5,667 nt of DNA, taken from positions 1 to 5,667 of the forward strand of contig DKBG01000344.1 in the NCBI GenBank assembly GCA_002451155.1. The letters run 5' to 3'. Below the pieces are notes generated by a model that was not told the origin of the DNA, searched no databases, and was given only the letters and a program-made list of their open reading frames with translations. The position numbers were made by a program, and so were the translations under genes. Shown in pieces: positions 1 through 5,667 of the stretch (within the stretch, counting starts at the first letter, position 1; the number at the start of each line of letters is the position of its first letter). Source of the DNA: Ignavibacteria bacterium UBA6906 (GTDB taxonomy: Bacteria > Bacteroidota > Ignavibacteria > UBA10030 > UBA6906).

Positions 1-1427
1 CCGTCAAGGACGCAGTCCTTCCTCCGCAGAATACTTATCGGTACTTTCGTGCCGTCTTTCGAAGGAGCGAAGGCACGGATCACCTCTACGTCTGAGAGGT
101 CCACAGACGGTTTCTCGGCAAGCGATGTGAGAGTGGAACGTCCTGTCGCAGCACTGTACCGGTAGTACGCAGGTGGAGTGAGATAGGACTGGGTCCCGTA
201 GAGAATGTCATCCCCCTCCAGTCCGACTATCGCGCCAATCGACACGAGGGTGTCTCTTGGAACAACGTCCAGCCGCCTGCCGCTCAGATCATAGACACTG
301 ATCCGCTCCGGTCCGCCGAGAACTTCGGTCACGTAGATCCGGTTCTTCATCGGAAGGAACCCCTCAATAGACCAGTCCGACTCGCTGACGACCGGCACGG
401 GCTTCCCCGGTCCCGTTGGCGTTAGTGGAAGGGCAATGATACTTCCCCTGGGGGCCGATTTCCCCGAGAGCAAATAGAGTCTCCCGTCCGGGCCGAATGC
501 AGTCGCCCTGACCTGATCCTCGTACTGCGTAAGTTGACGCCAGACGCCGTTCGGACTCATCAGGTGATGGGAAAACTCACCCCCGTCTCCGTTTGCCACG
601 GTGACAAGGAGATATTTCCCGTTGTCGGGAGAGGAGAGTCTGATCTCTCCGATCCGCGGAAATTCCCTGCCGATAACATACCTGTCCCGGGTGGTCGGTG
701 TACCGAGCGTGTGGAAATAGACCTGTTGATAGAAATGGGCGTCTTCCGGAGGGCGCTCATCCCCCTGCGGGAAGCGCGTATAGTAAAATCCTGAATTGTC
801 CGCGTTCCACTCAATATCCCCGCCGGCGGTCGGGTACTGGACTCCCGGAATCCGGTCATCGAATCGCCTGCCTGTGGAGACTTCAAAGACGGAGGCCGAT
901 CCGTCCTCGCTCCCGTTTTCGGAAAGGGAGACTGCAACCAGGCGGCCATCACGGCTCGGGACGTACCAGTCTATGGATGTCCTGCCGCTCGTATCAATCT
1001 GATTCGGATCGACGACTGTCTCCTCGCGGATGCCATCCTCGAACGATTCGAGCCGGACAAGAAATGATTGATTTTTCGGTGGCTGCCGTTTCATGGCAAA
1101 GAGGTGCCCGCGACGAACAAGGTTGTAGTAAGTCGCGGAGGTATCGGTAAGCAACTCTTTCAACCTTGCGTACAGAGGTTCCCAGGCAGGGAAGCGATCG
1201 ATCTGCTGGCGGGTGTACGCATTTTGCTCATCGTTCCATTTCCGTACGGCAGGATCGTTCAGATCATCGAGCCATCGATAGTTGTCGACAATCGTCACAC
1301 CATGATAGGTATCGCTCACAGGGCGCATCTCGGTCGCGGGGGGAGGAGGAATGTGCTCCCCGCCACACCCGAAAAGGAAAAGGAAAGTGCCTGCGAGAAG
1401 AGGGAGACATAGACGTGGACGATGCAT
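1..1427 (-). CDS. Prolyl oligopeptidase-type (S9) serine peptidase, predicted lipoprotein, 3' end beyond the window
   Basis: Members of this family cleave short peptides after proline or related residues, using a seven-bladed propeller that gates an alpha/beta-hydrolase domain. The frame is open from 1427 to the left edge, giving 475 codons. Residues 6-21 are hydrophobic and end in LFGC (18-21), a lipobox-like signal, so Cys21 is probably lipidated; a Pro-rich linker (27-30) follows. The mature start has the S9A hallmark DNYRWLDD (48-55), then W64 and QN (68-69). Propeller-like strands such as DGRL and DNGKYLL fill about 150-450, and PPAYYRY (418-424) leads into the domain junction near VPISILRRK (462-470). 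The catalytic Ser, Asp and His would lie off the left edge, so activity cannot be judged; family members are about 700 residues. With Gly at +2 after the Cys, outer-membrane or periplasmic anchoring is inferred. An in-frame ATG at 1442 is an alternative start, but 1427 has the better ribosome binding site. No frameshift or stop interrupts the frame. Confidence 0.9.
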   Translation of the reverse strand, partial: MHRPRLCLPLLAGTFLFLFGCGGEHIPPPPATEMRPVSDTYHGVTIVDNYRWLDDLNDPAVRKWNDEQNAYTRQQIDRFPAWEPLYARLKELLTDTSATYYNLVRRGHLFAMKRQPPKNQSFLVRLESFEDGIREETVVDPNQIDTSGRTSIDWYVPSRDGRLVAVSLSENGSEDGSASVFEVSTGRRFDDRIPGVQYPTAGGDIEWNADNSGFYYTRFPQGDERPPEDAHFYQQVYFHTLGTPTTRDRYVIGREFPRIGEIRLSSPDNGKYLLVTVANGDGGEFSHHLMSPNGVWRQLTQYEDQVRATAFGPDGRLYLLSGKSAPRGSIIALPLTPTGPGKPVPVVSESDWSIEGFLPMKNRIYVTEVLGGPERISVYDLSGRRLDVVPRDTLVSIGAIVGLEGDDILYGTQSYLTPPAYYRYSAATGRSTLTSLAEKPSVDLSDVEVIRAFAPSKDGTKVPISILRRKDCVLD

Positions 1428-1434
1428 GGCCCTG

Positions 1435-1440
1435 CCTTTC
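1435..1440 (-). promoter_or_regulatory. Ribosome binding site of the S9 peptidase gene
   Basis: On the minus strand this reads GAAAGG and ends 7 nt before the ATG at 1427. The in-frame ATG at 1442 has no comparable purine run at the right distance; its nearest, AGGGGA, is well over 10 nt away. This favours 1427 as the start. The 1442 start would only add MKGRA in front of the signal peptide and would not change the localisation call. Confidence 0.5.
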
Positions 1441-1623
1441 ATTGCGGAGACGGTGGGTCCCCTGCCGGTCGGGAACAGTGCGGATGATCAAAGAAACGGA
1501 TTAGAAAGCAGAAATACAATTGCGGGTGGATTGAAACGAAAAGCGCGCTCGGGCAGGTCGGCGCAATCCTCCGCAGATAGCTGCCACCTTCTCTTCTGTG
1601 AAAAGCGCCTGGCAGACACTGCA

Positions 1624-1653
1624 CCGGATGAATGGTTGACGGTTCATCTCCGG
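1624..1653. repeat. Imperfect inverted repeat (possible hairpin or operator)
   Basis: GATGAA (1627-1632) pairs with TTCATC (1643-1648) across a 10-nt loop. After a 2-nt bulge (1649-1650), CCG (1624-1626) pairs with CGG (1651-1653), giving 9 bp in all. No T-tract follows on either strand, so it is not a standard terminator. It sits about 140 bp before the membrane-protein start and 200 bp before the peptidase start, where an operator or 5'-leader structure would be possible. It may also be chance; function is unproven. Confidence 0.3.
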
Positions 1654-1784
1654 CTCATGGACAGATTCATGGGGTCTCTCGCCCTGGCGTACACCCTGCC
1701 CCGGGCAACCGAGCCTGAATCAACAGTGGAATTTGATCTTTACGAGAATATTGGCTTCTGTAGCTGGTACACCACACAAAGAGA

Positions 1785-1790
1785 AGAGGG
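1785..1790 (+). promoter_or_regulatory. Ribosome binding site of the DUF457-like gene
   Basis: AGAGGG lies 5 nt before the ATG at 1796 and sets the start there. An upstream in-frame ATG at 1733 would add 21 mostly polar residues before the conserved MFIGHYA start and has no comparable site. Confidence 0.7.
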
Positions 1791-1795
1791 TTGAC

Positions 1796-2458
1796 ATGTT
1801 CATCGGTCACTATGCAGTCGGATTTGGCGCCAAACGCATTGCCCCACGCGCTTCTCTGGGTACGCTTTTTCTCGCCGCACAATTCATCGATCTGCTCTGG
1901 CCGATTCTCGTCCTCATGGGGATTGAACATGTGAGGATTGACGCAGGCAACACAGCGATGAACCCTCTCGATTTTTACGACTACCCGATCTCTCACAGCC
2001 TTCTGGCGGTGTTGGTCTGGGGTGTGGTTGTTGCAGGGCTCTACTACTGGCGGAAAAGGGAAAACGTCACTGCGTACATCCTCGGCGGGCTCGTTGTCAG
2101 CCATTGGGTGCTCGATTTCCTCACTCATCGTCCAGACCTGCTCCTAGTCCCCGGACTCGATCTGCGGGTCGGCCTCGGGCTCTGGAACCATCCGCTGGCA
2201 GAGCTACTCGTCGAAGGGTTCCTCTACGTAGGAGGGGTGATCATCTATCTTCGGACAACAGAGGCGAAGGACCGAACTGGTCGTATCGCACTCTGGTCGC
2301 TCATTCTCCTGCTGCCGGCAATCTGGGGCCTGAATTTTGTGAGTCCACCTCCGCCCAGTGATATGGCAGTGGCCTATAGCGCGATTGGCGCCTGGCTTTT
2401 TGTCGCCTGGGCGTACTGGGTGGACCGGCACCGGACGGCGCGCCAGCCGGCGGGATAA
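1796..2458 (+). CDS. Six-helix integral membrane protein resembling DUF457/membrane metal-dependent hydrolases
   Basis: The product is 220 residues and starts MFIGHYAVGFGAKR. About six membrane segments are visible: 20-43, 66-84, 92-109, 134-152, 163-182 and 190-208. Conserved-looking polar residues sit at helix ends: H5, D32 in QFIDLLWP, H67 in ISHSLL, then H103, D107 and H111 in SHWVLDFLTHRPD, plus H132 and E136. This pattern of His and Asp at membrane boundaries resembles the DUF457/YdjM group, annotated as membrane-bound metal-dependent hydrolases although a reaction is not firmly established. I infer a membrane metal site; the substrate is unknown. The tail from 210 is basic (DRHRTARQ), which fits a cytoplasmic C-terminus. 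A PGPGW-family gene follows 18 nt after the stop, so the two are probably co-transcribed. The coding call is firm; the family name is moderately sure. Confidence 0.85.
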   Translation: MFIGHYAVGFGAKRIAPRASLGTLFLAAQFIDLLWPILVLMGIEHVRIDAGNTAMNPLDFYDYPISHSLLAVLVWGVVVAGLYYWRKRENVTAYILGGLVVSHWVLDFLTHRPDLLLVPGLDLRVGLGLWNHPLAELLVEGFLYVGGVIIYLRTTEAKDRTGRIALWSLILLLPAIWGLNFVSPPPPSDMAVAYSAIGAWLFVAWAYWVDRHRTARQPAG

Positions 2459-2476
2459 GTGACTCAGGCGGGAACA

Positions 2477-2713
2477 ATGGGTAAGATCATCACAGGAGTC
2501 GTGGGCTCTATTCTCATCGCGCTGGGGATCGTTCTGCTGTTCATCCCGGGCCCCGGACTCCTGCTCATCCTCGCCGGGCTTGCCCTGCTTTCCATCGATT
2601 TCCCCTGGGCGCGCCGGATGATGGAGCGAGTAAAACGCTGGGCCTCGGGGCAGCGCTCGTCGCCGGAGAAAACCGCCGATACCCATCCTGACGCTCGCAA
2701 GCAGAAGAAATAG
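2477..2713 (+). CDS. Small PGPGW-family transmembrane protein
   Basis: This 78-residue protein has a hydrophobic N-terminal half and a polar, charged tail. The first helix covers about residues 4-23. Then comes the family signature PGPG (24-27), followed by a second hydrophobic stretch LLLILAGLALLSIDF (28-42) and WARRMMERVKRW (44-55). The PGPGW family consists of small inner-membrane proteins of unknown function. The tail from 56 is hydrophilic (Ser, Lys, Asp, Arg) and ends KQKK, probably cytoplasmic. The ATG at 2477 is preceded by AGGCGGGA, giving an AGG 8 nt upstream. A GTG at 2459, directly after the upstream stop, is also in frame and would add MTQAGT, but its upstream region is weak. It likely forms an operon with the membrane protein before it. 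No intrinsic terminator is evident after the stop. Confidence 0.85.
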   Translation: MGKIITGVVGSILIALGIVLLFIPGPGLLLILAGLALLSIDFPWARRMMERVKRWASGQRSSPEKTADTHPDARKQKK

Positions 2714-2736
2714 TCTTCGGAGAGCATCATCGTAGG

Positions 2737-2746
2737 TCCGCGCGGA
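2737..2746. repeat. 10-bp perfect palindrome in the spacer before the AlkD-like gene
   Basis: TCCGCGCGGA is its own reverse complement. It lies in the 229-bp spacer (2714-2942) after the PGPGW gene. With no loop and no T-tract it is not a terminator; a protein-binding site is possible, but a GC-rich palindrome of this length can arise by chance. The rest of the spacer holds a near-tandem 9-mer (CTCGTGAGA then CTCGAGAGA, about 2832-2849) and a 7-bp inverted repeat (ACACATG 2849-2855 and CATGTGT 2881-2887). I could not place a promoter. Confidence 0.25.
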
Positions 2747-2942
2747 GGGGAAGGAAGCAGACAACCAAGATGAGGTAAGATACGTGAAGCCTGCCGTCAC
2801 AGATCTACCACGCTTTCCGCCTTACGGCTGACTCGTGAGACTCGAGAGACACATGGACCCCGTATGTTCGCCGTCAGAGTCATGTGTGCCCTAACGTGTA
2901 TGAATTTCTGATCGCCGCCAACTCACAATTGCCCCCGACATC

Positions 2943-3626
2943 ATGACCCTCCCTCAAGCTCTGAAACGATTGCACGAACGCGCGCGTCCGGATCAGCTTG
3001 AAGGCATGGCCCGTTTCGGCATCGTCGGCGAGGGCCGCCTCGGGGTTTCAATTCCTCACCTGAGGAAGCTCGCACGTGAGATCGGTAGAGACCAGAAGCT
3101 CGCCCTGGCGCTCTGGAAGACCGGGATTCCGGAGGCCAGAATACTTGCGTCCATGGTTGGAGACCCTGACCGGATGACGTCCCGTCAGATGAATGCATGG
3201 GTCAGGGAGATCGATTCATGGGATGTTTGTGATCAAGTCTGCATGAATCTATTCGACAAGTCTCCGCTGGCCTGGACAAAAGTGCGCGAGTGGTCCCGGA
3301 GGGAGGAGGAATTCGTGAAGCGGGCCGCCTTCGCGCTGGTCGCCTGTCTTGCATGGCATGACAGGGAGTCGCCCGACGCCCGCTTTCTCGCCCTCCTTCC
3401 ACTGATCCGACGGGAATCCGTTGACAACCGGAATTACGTCCGGAAATCCGTGAACTGGGCGTTGCGGCATATCGGCAAGCGGAACCGCCGTCTTCACCGG
3501 GCGGCGATAGCAGAAGCAGGGGCCATCAGTGCAATCGATTCACCGGCTGCCCGATGGATCGCTGCAGATGCCCTGCGTGAACTCAAAAGTGCGGCTGTGC
3601 GCACTCGCCTCGCGCGGGGGAAATGA
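2943..3626 (+). CDS. AlkD-like DNA alkylation repair glycosylase (HEAT-like repeats)
   Basis: AlkD-family glycosylases excise positively charged alkylated purines such as 3- and 7-methylated bases, using a curved HEAT-like solenoid that traps the lesion without flipping the base. This 227-residue protein is of normal length and helical throughout. Aligned by eye to Bacillus cereus AlkD, W93 and D97 (SWDVCDQ) match Trp109 and Asp113, R127 (VKRAAF) matches Arg148, and W172 (VNWALRHIGKRN) matches Trp187. The substrate-contact and catalytic set is thus complete, unlike degenerate family members. The many Arg and Lys residues suit DNA backbone binding. The protein should act in the cytoplasm. An in-frame TGA at 2901 with no other common start codon before 2943 fixes the start at this ATG. 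No Shine-Dalgarno is visible in front of it, so the message may be leaderless or weakly translated. The gene converges on the esterase, with 52 bp between stops. Confidence 0.9.
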   Translation: MTLPQALKRLHERARPDQLEGMARFGIVGEGRLGVSIPHLRKLAREIGRDQKLALALWKTGIPEARILASMVGDPDRMTSRQMNAWVREIDSWDVCDQVCMNLFDKSPLAWTKVREWSRREEEFVKRAAFALVACLAWHDRESPDARFLALLPLIRRESVDNRNYVRKSVNWALRHIGKRNRRLHRAAIAEAGAISAIDSPAARWIAADALRELKSAAVRTRLARGK

Positions 3627-3649
3627 ACCAAAGACGTTGCTGTCTCGCC

Positions 3650-3713
3650 GGACATTTCTTCGTGTATCGCGGGGCTGGTCAATCGAGTCGGGGATGCGCC
3701 CGGAAGAATGTCC
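3650..3713. repeat. Near-perfect 11-bp inverted repeat across the convergent gene ends
   Basis: GGACATTTCTTC (3650-3661) is the reverse complement of GAAGAATGTCC (3703-3713) apart from one bulged T; the loop is 41 nt. One arm lies in the 52-bp spacer and the other in the last codons of the minus-strand esterase, so both converging transcripts could fold here. No T-tract follows on either strand and no other hairpin is seen in the spacer. A 3'-end stabilising or factor-dependent termination structure is possible but unproven. The complementarity itself is directly visible. Confidence 0.5.
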
Positions 3714-4701
3714 AGATCTCCCTGGTAGCGTCAATGGCCGGCCGGTCTGGTCCCGCAAGGAATTCCGGCAATCTCGGTGTATGGCCGGGTCGGGGCCATC
3801 CGTGCCCGTGTCCAAGAATTTGAATGCTCTTCACTTCCGCGCCCGTCGGAGAAGGTCCCCATCGAAGCACCACGAGGTCCCGGTCGACCTGAAGTGTATC
3901 ATGTCGAATCGAAGCGCCGATCATGCGCGCCCATGTTTCCGGAGCATTCAGCGCCGGCGGAACGTTCATCCTCAGCCAGAGAATGCCCGCGTCTCCTCCT
4001 TCGAGAGGGGCAAAGGGATCCCGTTCACCGAGCAGTTGTATCAGTGAAACGTCCAGTCGCATCTCCCGTGGGTTCTGGAAGAAATGTCCCGCCATAACCC
4101 CCACCGCAGCTACCATGCCCGGGCGCTCGAATGCCAGCCTGTATGCCATCCCGGCACCATTGGAGTGCCCCGCAACGTAGATTCTCCGCCGGTCAATTTT
4201 CAGTTCGCCCCACACCAATCGAATCAGGGAATCGAGGAAATCGACATCATTGACCTGTTTGGTAGCGGCGCTCCCCCGACCCGAGGAGAGCGATTCCGTC
4301 GCGCCCGAGTTCCATGTCTGCGGATTACGCCAGAAGTTTTCCGGGCGACCCTCGTCTCTCGGCGTCCCATTAGGGAAGAGGGTCACGACGCCCTCCGCCT
4401 CCCCGAGGAGGTCCCAGCCGGTGCTTTCGATGACGTTGGCGCTCGACCCTCCCGCCCCGTGGAGCATCAGAACGAGGGGCCAGCCGGACTCCGGCATACT
4501 ATGCCGCACCGGCAAACAGAGCAGGGCAGACCTCTGCCGCCCTTCGAACTCGATCGAAATCTGGTTTTTTCCCGGTCGGAGGTTCCGCACCGCCTTCTGT
4601 GCCATTACGAAAGAGGTAAGAAAGCAGATCCCCAGGAGAGCACAGCCTACTCGGGACGGCAAAGGAGCCAAGCTGCTCAGGAGGGATATCTTTCCAGCCA
4701 T
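3679..4701 (-). CDS. Secreted PHB depolymerase/LpqC-type carbohydrate-esterase-like hydrolase
   Basis: This 340-residue alpha/beta-hydrolase belongs to the extracellular esterase group that includes PHB depolymerase, LpqC and CE1-like feruloyl or acetylxylan esterases. A signal peptide covers about 1-35: an unusually long n-region with R17, a core VGCALLGICFLTSFVMA (18-34), and a likely cut before Q35. The mature enzyme shows HGAGG (81-85) for the oxyanion hole, GHSNG (178-182) with nucleophile S180, the likely acid D228 in GERDPFAPLEGG, and the likely base H300 in GHGHGWPR. It ends in IWTFFRAH, typical for the family. Where relatives often have WNAG followed by a Cys pair, this one has WNSGATESLSSGRG (130-143), so a possible disulfide is lost. 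It overlaps the end of the ADP-ribosylglycohydrolase gene by 25 bp and has an AGGAG site inside it, so the two are probably co-transcribed and translationally coupled. Ester hydrolysis in the envelope or outside the cell is well supported; the substrate is open. Confidence 0.9.
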   Translation of the reverse strand: MAGKISLLSSLAPLPSRVGCALLGICFLTSFVMAQKAVRNLRPGKNQISIEFEGRQRSALLCLPVRHSMPESGWPLVLMLHGAGGSSANVIESTGWDLLGEAEGVVTLFPNGTPRDEGRPENFWRNPQTWNSGATESLSSGRGSAATKQVNDVDFLDSLIRLVWGELKIDRRRIYVAGHSNGAGMAYRLAFERPGMVAAVGVMAGHFFQNPREMRLDVSLIQLLGERDPFAPLEGGDAGILWLRMNVPPALNAPETWARMIGASIRHDTLQVDRDLVVLRWGPSPTGAEVKSIQILGHGHGWPRPGHTPRLPEFLAGPDRPAIDATREIWTFFRAHPRLD

Positions 4702-5667
4702 TCAGCATCACTCCTGTGTTTAGTGGAAAGATCAGTGGCAATCGATTCCAGGGTTTCGCGCAGTTCGAGTTGTTCCAGCCAGCGGGCTGGGATGCTCTGC
4801 ACGCCGCACAGTGCCCCGAGGATGTTTCCAGTTAGTGCCCCCGTGCTGTCGCTGTCTCCGCCATGATTGACGGCAAGGAGAACCCCCTTCTTGAAATCTC
4901 CCTTCGCCGAGACGGCGCAATAGACTGCGATTGCGAGTGCTTCCTCGGCCAGCCATCCTGATCCGAGCTGTTCCACGCTGTCGGCGGAGGCATCGCCGTT
5001 GACGACCGACAGAAGAGCTTGTTCAAGAGCTGCCAGGCATTCTTCGTGCTGGCGACGGCGCTTGAGGAGCACGATGGCGCAATCGCAGGCGCTCTCGAGG
5101 GATGAACCGTCCAGTGTTGCCCTGATTATTGCCGCGAACGTCCCCGCCGCCAGGTACCCTGACGGGTGGCCATGCGTAAGCGCTGCAATCCGCATCCCCA
5201 TGTCAAATGCCATTTCGGGGTCGGCGAAGAAGATCCCGGCTGGAGCAATCCGCATGAGTCCCCCGCATCCCTTGCTGAAATTAACCGGCTTCTCCGGTGT
5301 CCCGGCCCTTTCGCCTCGCAGGGACGCGATGCAGGTTGACCCTGGGGCGCGCCTCGATCGCATCGCACGGTTCCGGTAAAGCCACCCAAGGTTTTCAAGT
5401 CTCGTTGCCCGCGGAAAGTCTCTGTGCTGGGATGCTTCTCTCTGCGTGAGGAGCCAGCGGAGGTAGGCATGGTGAACAGCCGAAACATAGTCAGGCAATT
5501 CATCACCGGTCTTTCCGCTCTCCGCGCGCAACAATCCTTCCGCAGTGAAGAGGGTCATCTGGGTGTCATCGGTGATGGCGCCGATTCTCCCGTATGCGGT
5601 AAGGAAATCCTGCACCCCCGCCGGTCCGCATTTCGACCGGATCTCATTGAGAGACCAGAATTCTACT
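4677..5667 (-). CDS. ADP-ribosylglycohydrolase family protein (DraG/ARH), 5' end beyond the window
   Basis: Enzymes of this family remove ADP-ribose from proteins or small molecules with a di-magnesium centre in an all-helical fold. The frame is open from the right edge to the stop at 4677, leaving 329 visible residues. Numbered from the first full codon, VEF (1-3) looks like the end of the family's GDALGxPVEF start, so only some 20-30 residues are missing. Metal ligands are visible in TDDTQM (T32, D33, D34) and in GGDSDST (D271, D273, S274). SKGCGGLMRIAP (131-142) and THGHPSGYLAAG (164-175) are further hallmarks of this bacterial subgroup. A GTG at 5615 has been suggested by the frame, but conserved residues continue upstream of it, so it is not the start. 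The protein has no visible signal or membrane segment and should be cytoplasmic. The esterase gene overlaps its 3' end. No ADP-ribosyltransferase or macrodomain gene is seen nearby, so its target is unknown. Confidence 0.92.
   Translation of the reverse strand, partial: VEFWSLNEIRSKCGPAGVQDFLTAYGRIGAITDDTQMTLFTAEGLLRAESGKTGDELPDYVSAVHHAYLRWLLTQREASQHRDFPRATRLENLGWLYRNRAMRSRRAPGSTCIASLRGERAGTPEKPVNFSKGCGGLMRIAPAGIFFADPEMAFDMGMRIAALTHGHPSGYLAAGTFAAIIRATLDGSSLESACDCAIVLLKRRRQHEECLAALEQALLSVVNGDASADSVEQLGSGWLAEEALAIAVYCAVSAKGDFKKGVLLAVNHGGDSDSTGALTGNILGALCGVQSIPARWLEQLELRETLESIATDLSTKHRSDAEWLERYPS
4711..4715 (-). promoter_or_regulatory. Ribosome binding site of the esterase gene, inside the upstream coding region
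   Basis: On the minus strand this reads AGGAG, 9 nt before the ATG at 4701. It lies within the last codons of the ADP-ribosylglycohydrolase gene, so ribosomes finishing that gene pass over it. This supports the 4701 start and coupling of the two genes. Confidence 0.65.

Larger units (their letters stand above)
1428..1795. other. Divergent intergenic region without a recognisable gene
   Basis: These 368 bp separate the minus-strand peptidase from the plus-strand membrane-protein pair and must hold the promoters of both units. Open frames here run in from the neighbours and match no family I know. The stretch around 1490-1530 is the most AT-rich part. On the minus strand it contains TCTAAT (1505-1500), a -10-like hexamer without a matching -35 element. 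A plus-strand TTGACG (1636-1641) resembles a -35 element but has no good -10 element 16-18 nt downstream. The only structured element I found is the hairpin listed at 1624-1653. Neither promoter can be placed with confidence from sequence alone. Confidence 0.6.

Noticed and set aside
1338..1363. G-rich stem (GGGGAG and CTCCCC) in the early peptidase coding region
   Set aside because: It is explained by the Pro-run linker (IPPPP) and a Gly-Gly-Glu segment in the coding frame. There is no sign of a regulatory role.
1500..1505. -10-like TCTAAT on the minus strand upstream of the peptidase
   Set aside because: It matches 5 of 6 consensus bases, but no -35 element lies at 16-18 nt, and the organism's promoter consensus is unknown.
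1351..1794. Plus-strand 147-codon open frame reaching the divergent intergenic region
   Set aside because: Its first part is antisense to the peptidase signal region. No ribosome binding site, domain or coherent hydrophobic pattern supports it, although its 3' part is not covered by another gene.
1667..2128. Minus-strand 153-codon open frame
   Set aside because: It is antisense to the DUF457-like gene, which has clear membrane segments and a good ribosome binding site.
2204..2800. Minus-strand 198-codon open frame
   Set aside because: It is antisense to the two membrane-protein genes. The translation is polar and Arg-rich and matches no family, as expected for a shadow frame in GC-rich DNA.
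4084..4866. Plus-strand 260-codon open frame
   Set aside because: It lies antisense to the esterase and ADP-ribosylglycohydrolase genes, whose catalytic motifs are intact. Its translation is low-complexity Arg/Pro/Ser sequence without a recognisable family.
4677..5615. Start of the ADP-ribosylglycohydrolase at the GTG at 5615
   Set aside because: The frame stays open to the window edge and encodes VEFWSLNEIR, which continues the conserved family N-terminus, so the gene starts outside the window.
1..5667. Mobile element, CRISPR array, tRNA or defence cluster
   Set aside because: No regularly spaced repeats, terminal inverted repeats, transposase or integrase motifs or tRNA-like cloverleaf were seen. 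All coding space is filled by ordinary enzyme and membrane families.

Overview
This is a compact bacterial chromosomal segment, moderately GC-rich by eye. It carries six protein-coding genes, two of them cut by the window edges. I saw no tRNA, rRNA, CRISPR array, insertion sequence or phage gene. The lipoprotein signal on the first gene and the Sec-type signal on the esterase suggest a diderm (Gram-negative-type) bacterium. All genes are broadly distributed families, so I cannot name a phylum.

Layout: (1) 1-1427, minus strand: N-terminal two thirds of a prolyl oligopeptidase-type (S9) peptidase with a lipoprotein signal; the catalytic domain lies beyond the left edge. (2) 1428-1795: a 368-bp divergent intergenic region with no convincing gene, holding one modest hairpin. 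(3) 1796-2458 and 2477-2713, plus strand: a two-gene membrane unit, a six-helix protein resembling DUF457/membrane metal-dependent hydrolases followed by a 78-residue PGPGW-family protein. (4) 2714-2942: a short spacer with a 10-bp palindrome. (5) 2943-3626, plus strand: an AlkD-like HEAT-repeat DNA glycosylase with the full set of four active-site residues. (6) 3679-4701, minus strand: a secreted LpqC/PHB-depolymerase-type esterase, convergent with the glycosylase; a near-perfect 11-bp inverted repeat spans the junction. (7) 4677-5667, minus strand: an ADP-ribosylglycohydrolase (DraG/ARH family), cut at its 5' end by the right edge and overlapping the esterase start by 25 bp.

The genes do not form one obvious pathway. 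Two pairs look co-transcribed: the membrane-protein pair on the plus strand, and ADP-ribosylglycohydrolase then esterase on the minus strand. The glycosylase and the ADP-ribosylglycohydrolase are both modification-removal enzymes, but they lie on opposite strands with the esterase between them, so a joint function is only speculation. I see no clear evidence of a new defence or mobile system; the window reads as ordinary housekeeping and envelope genes.
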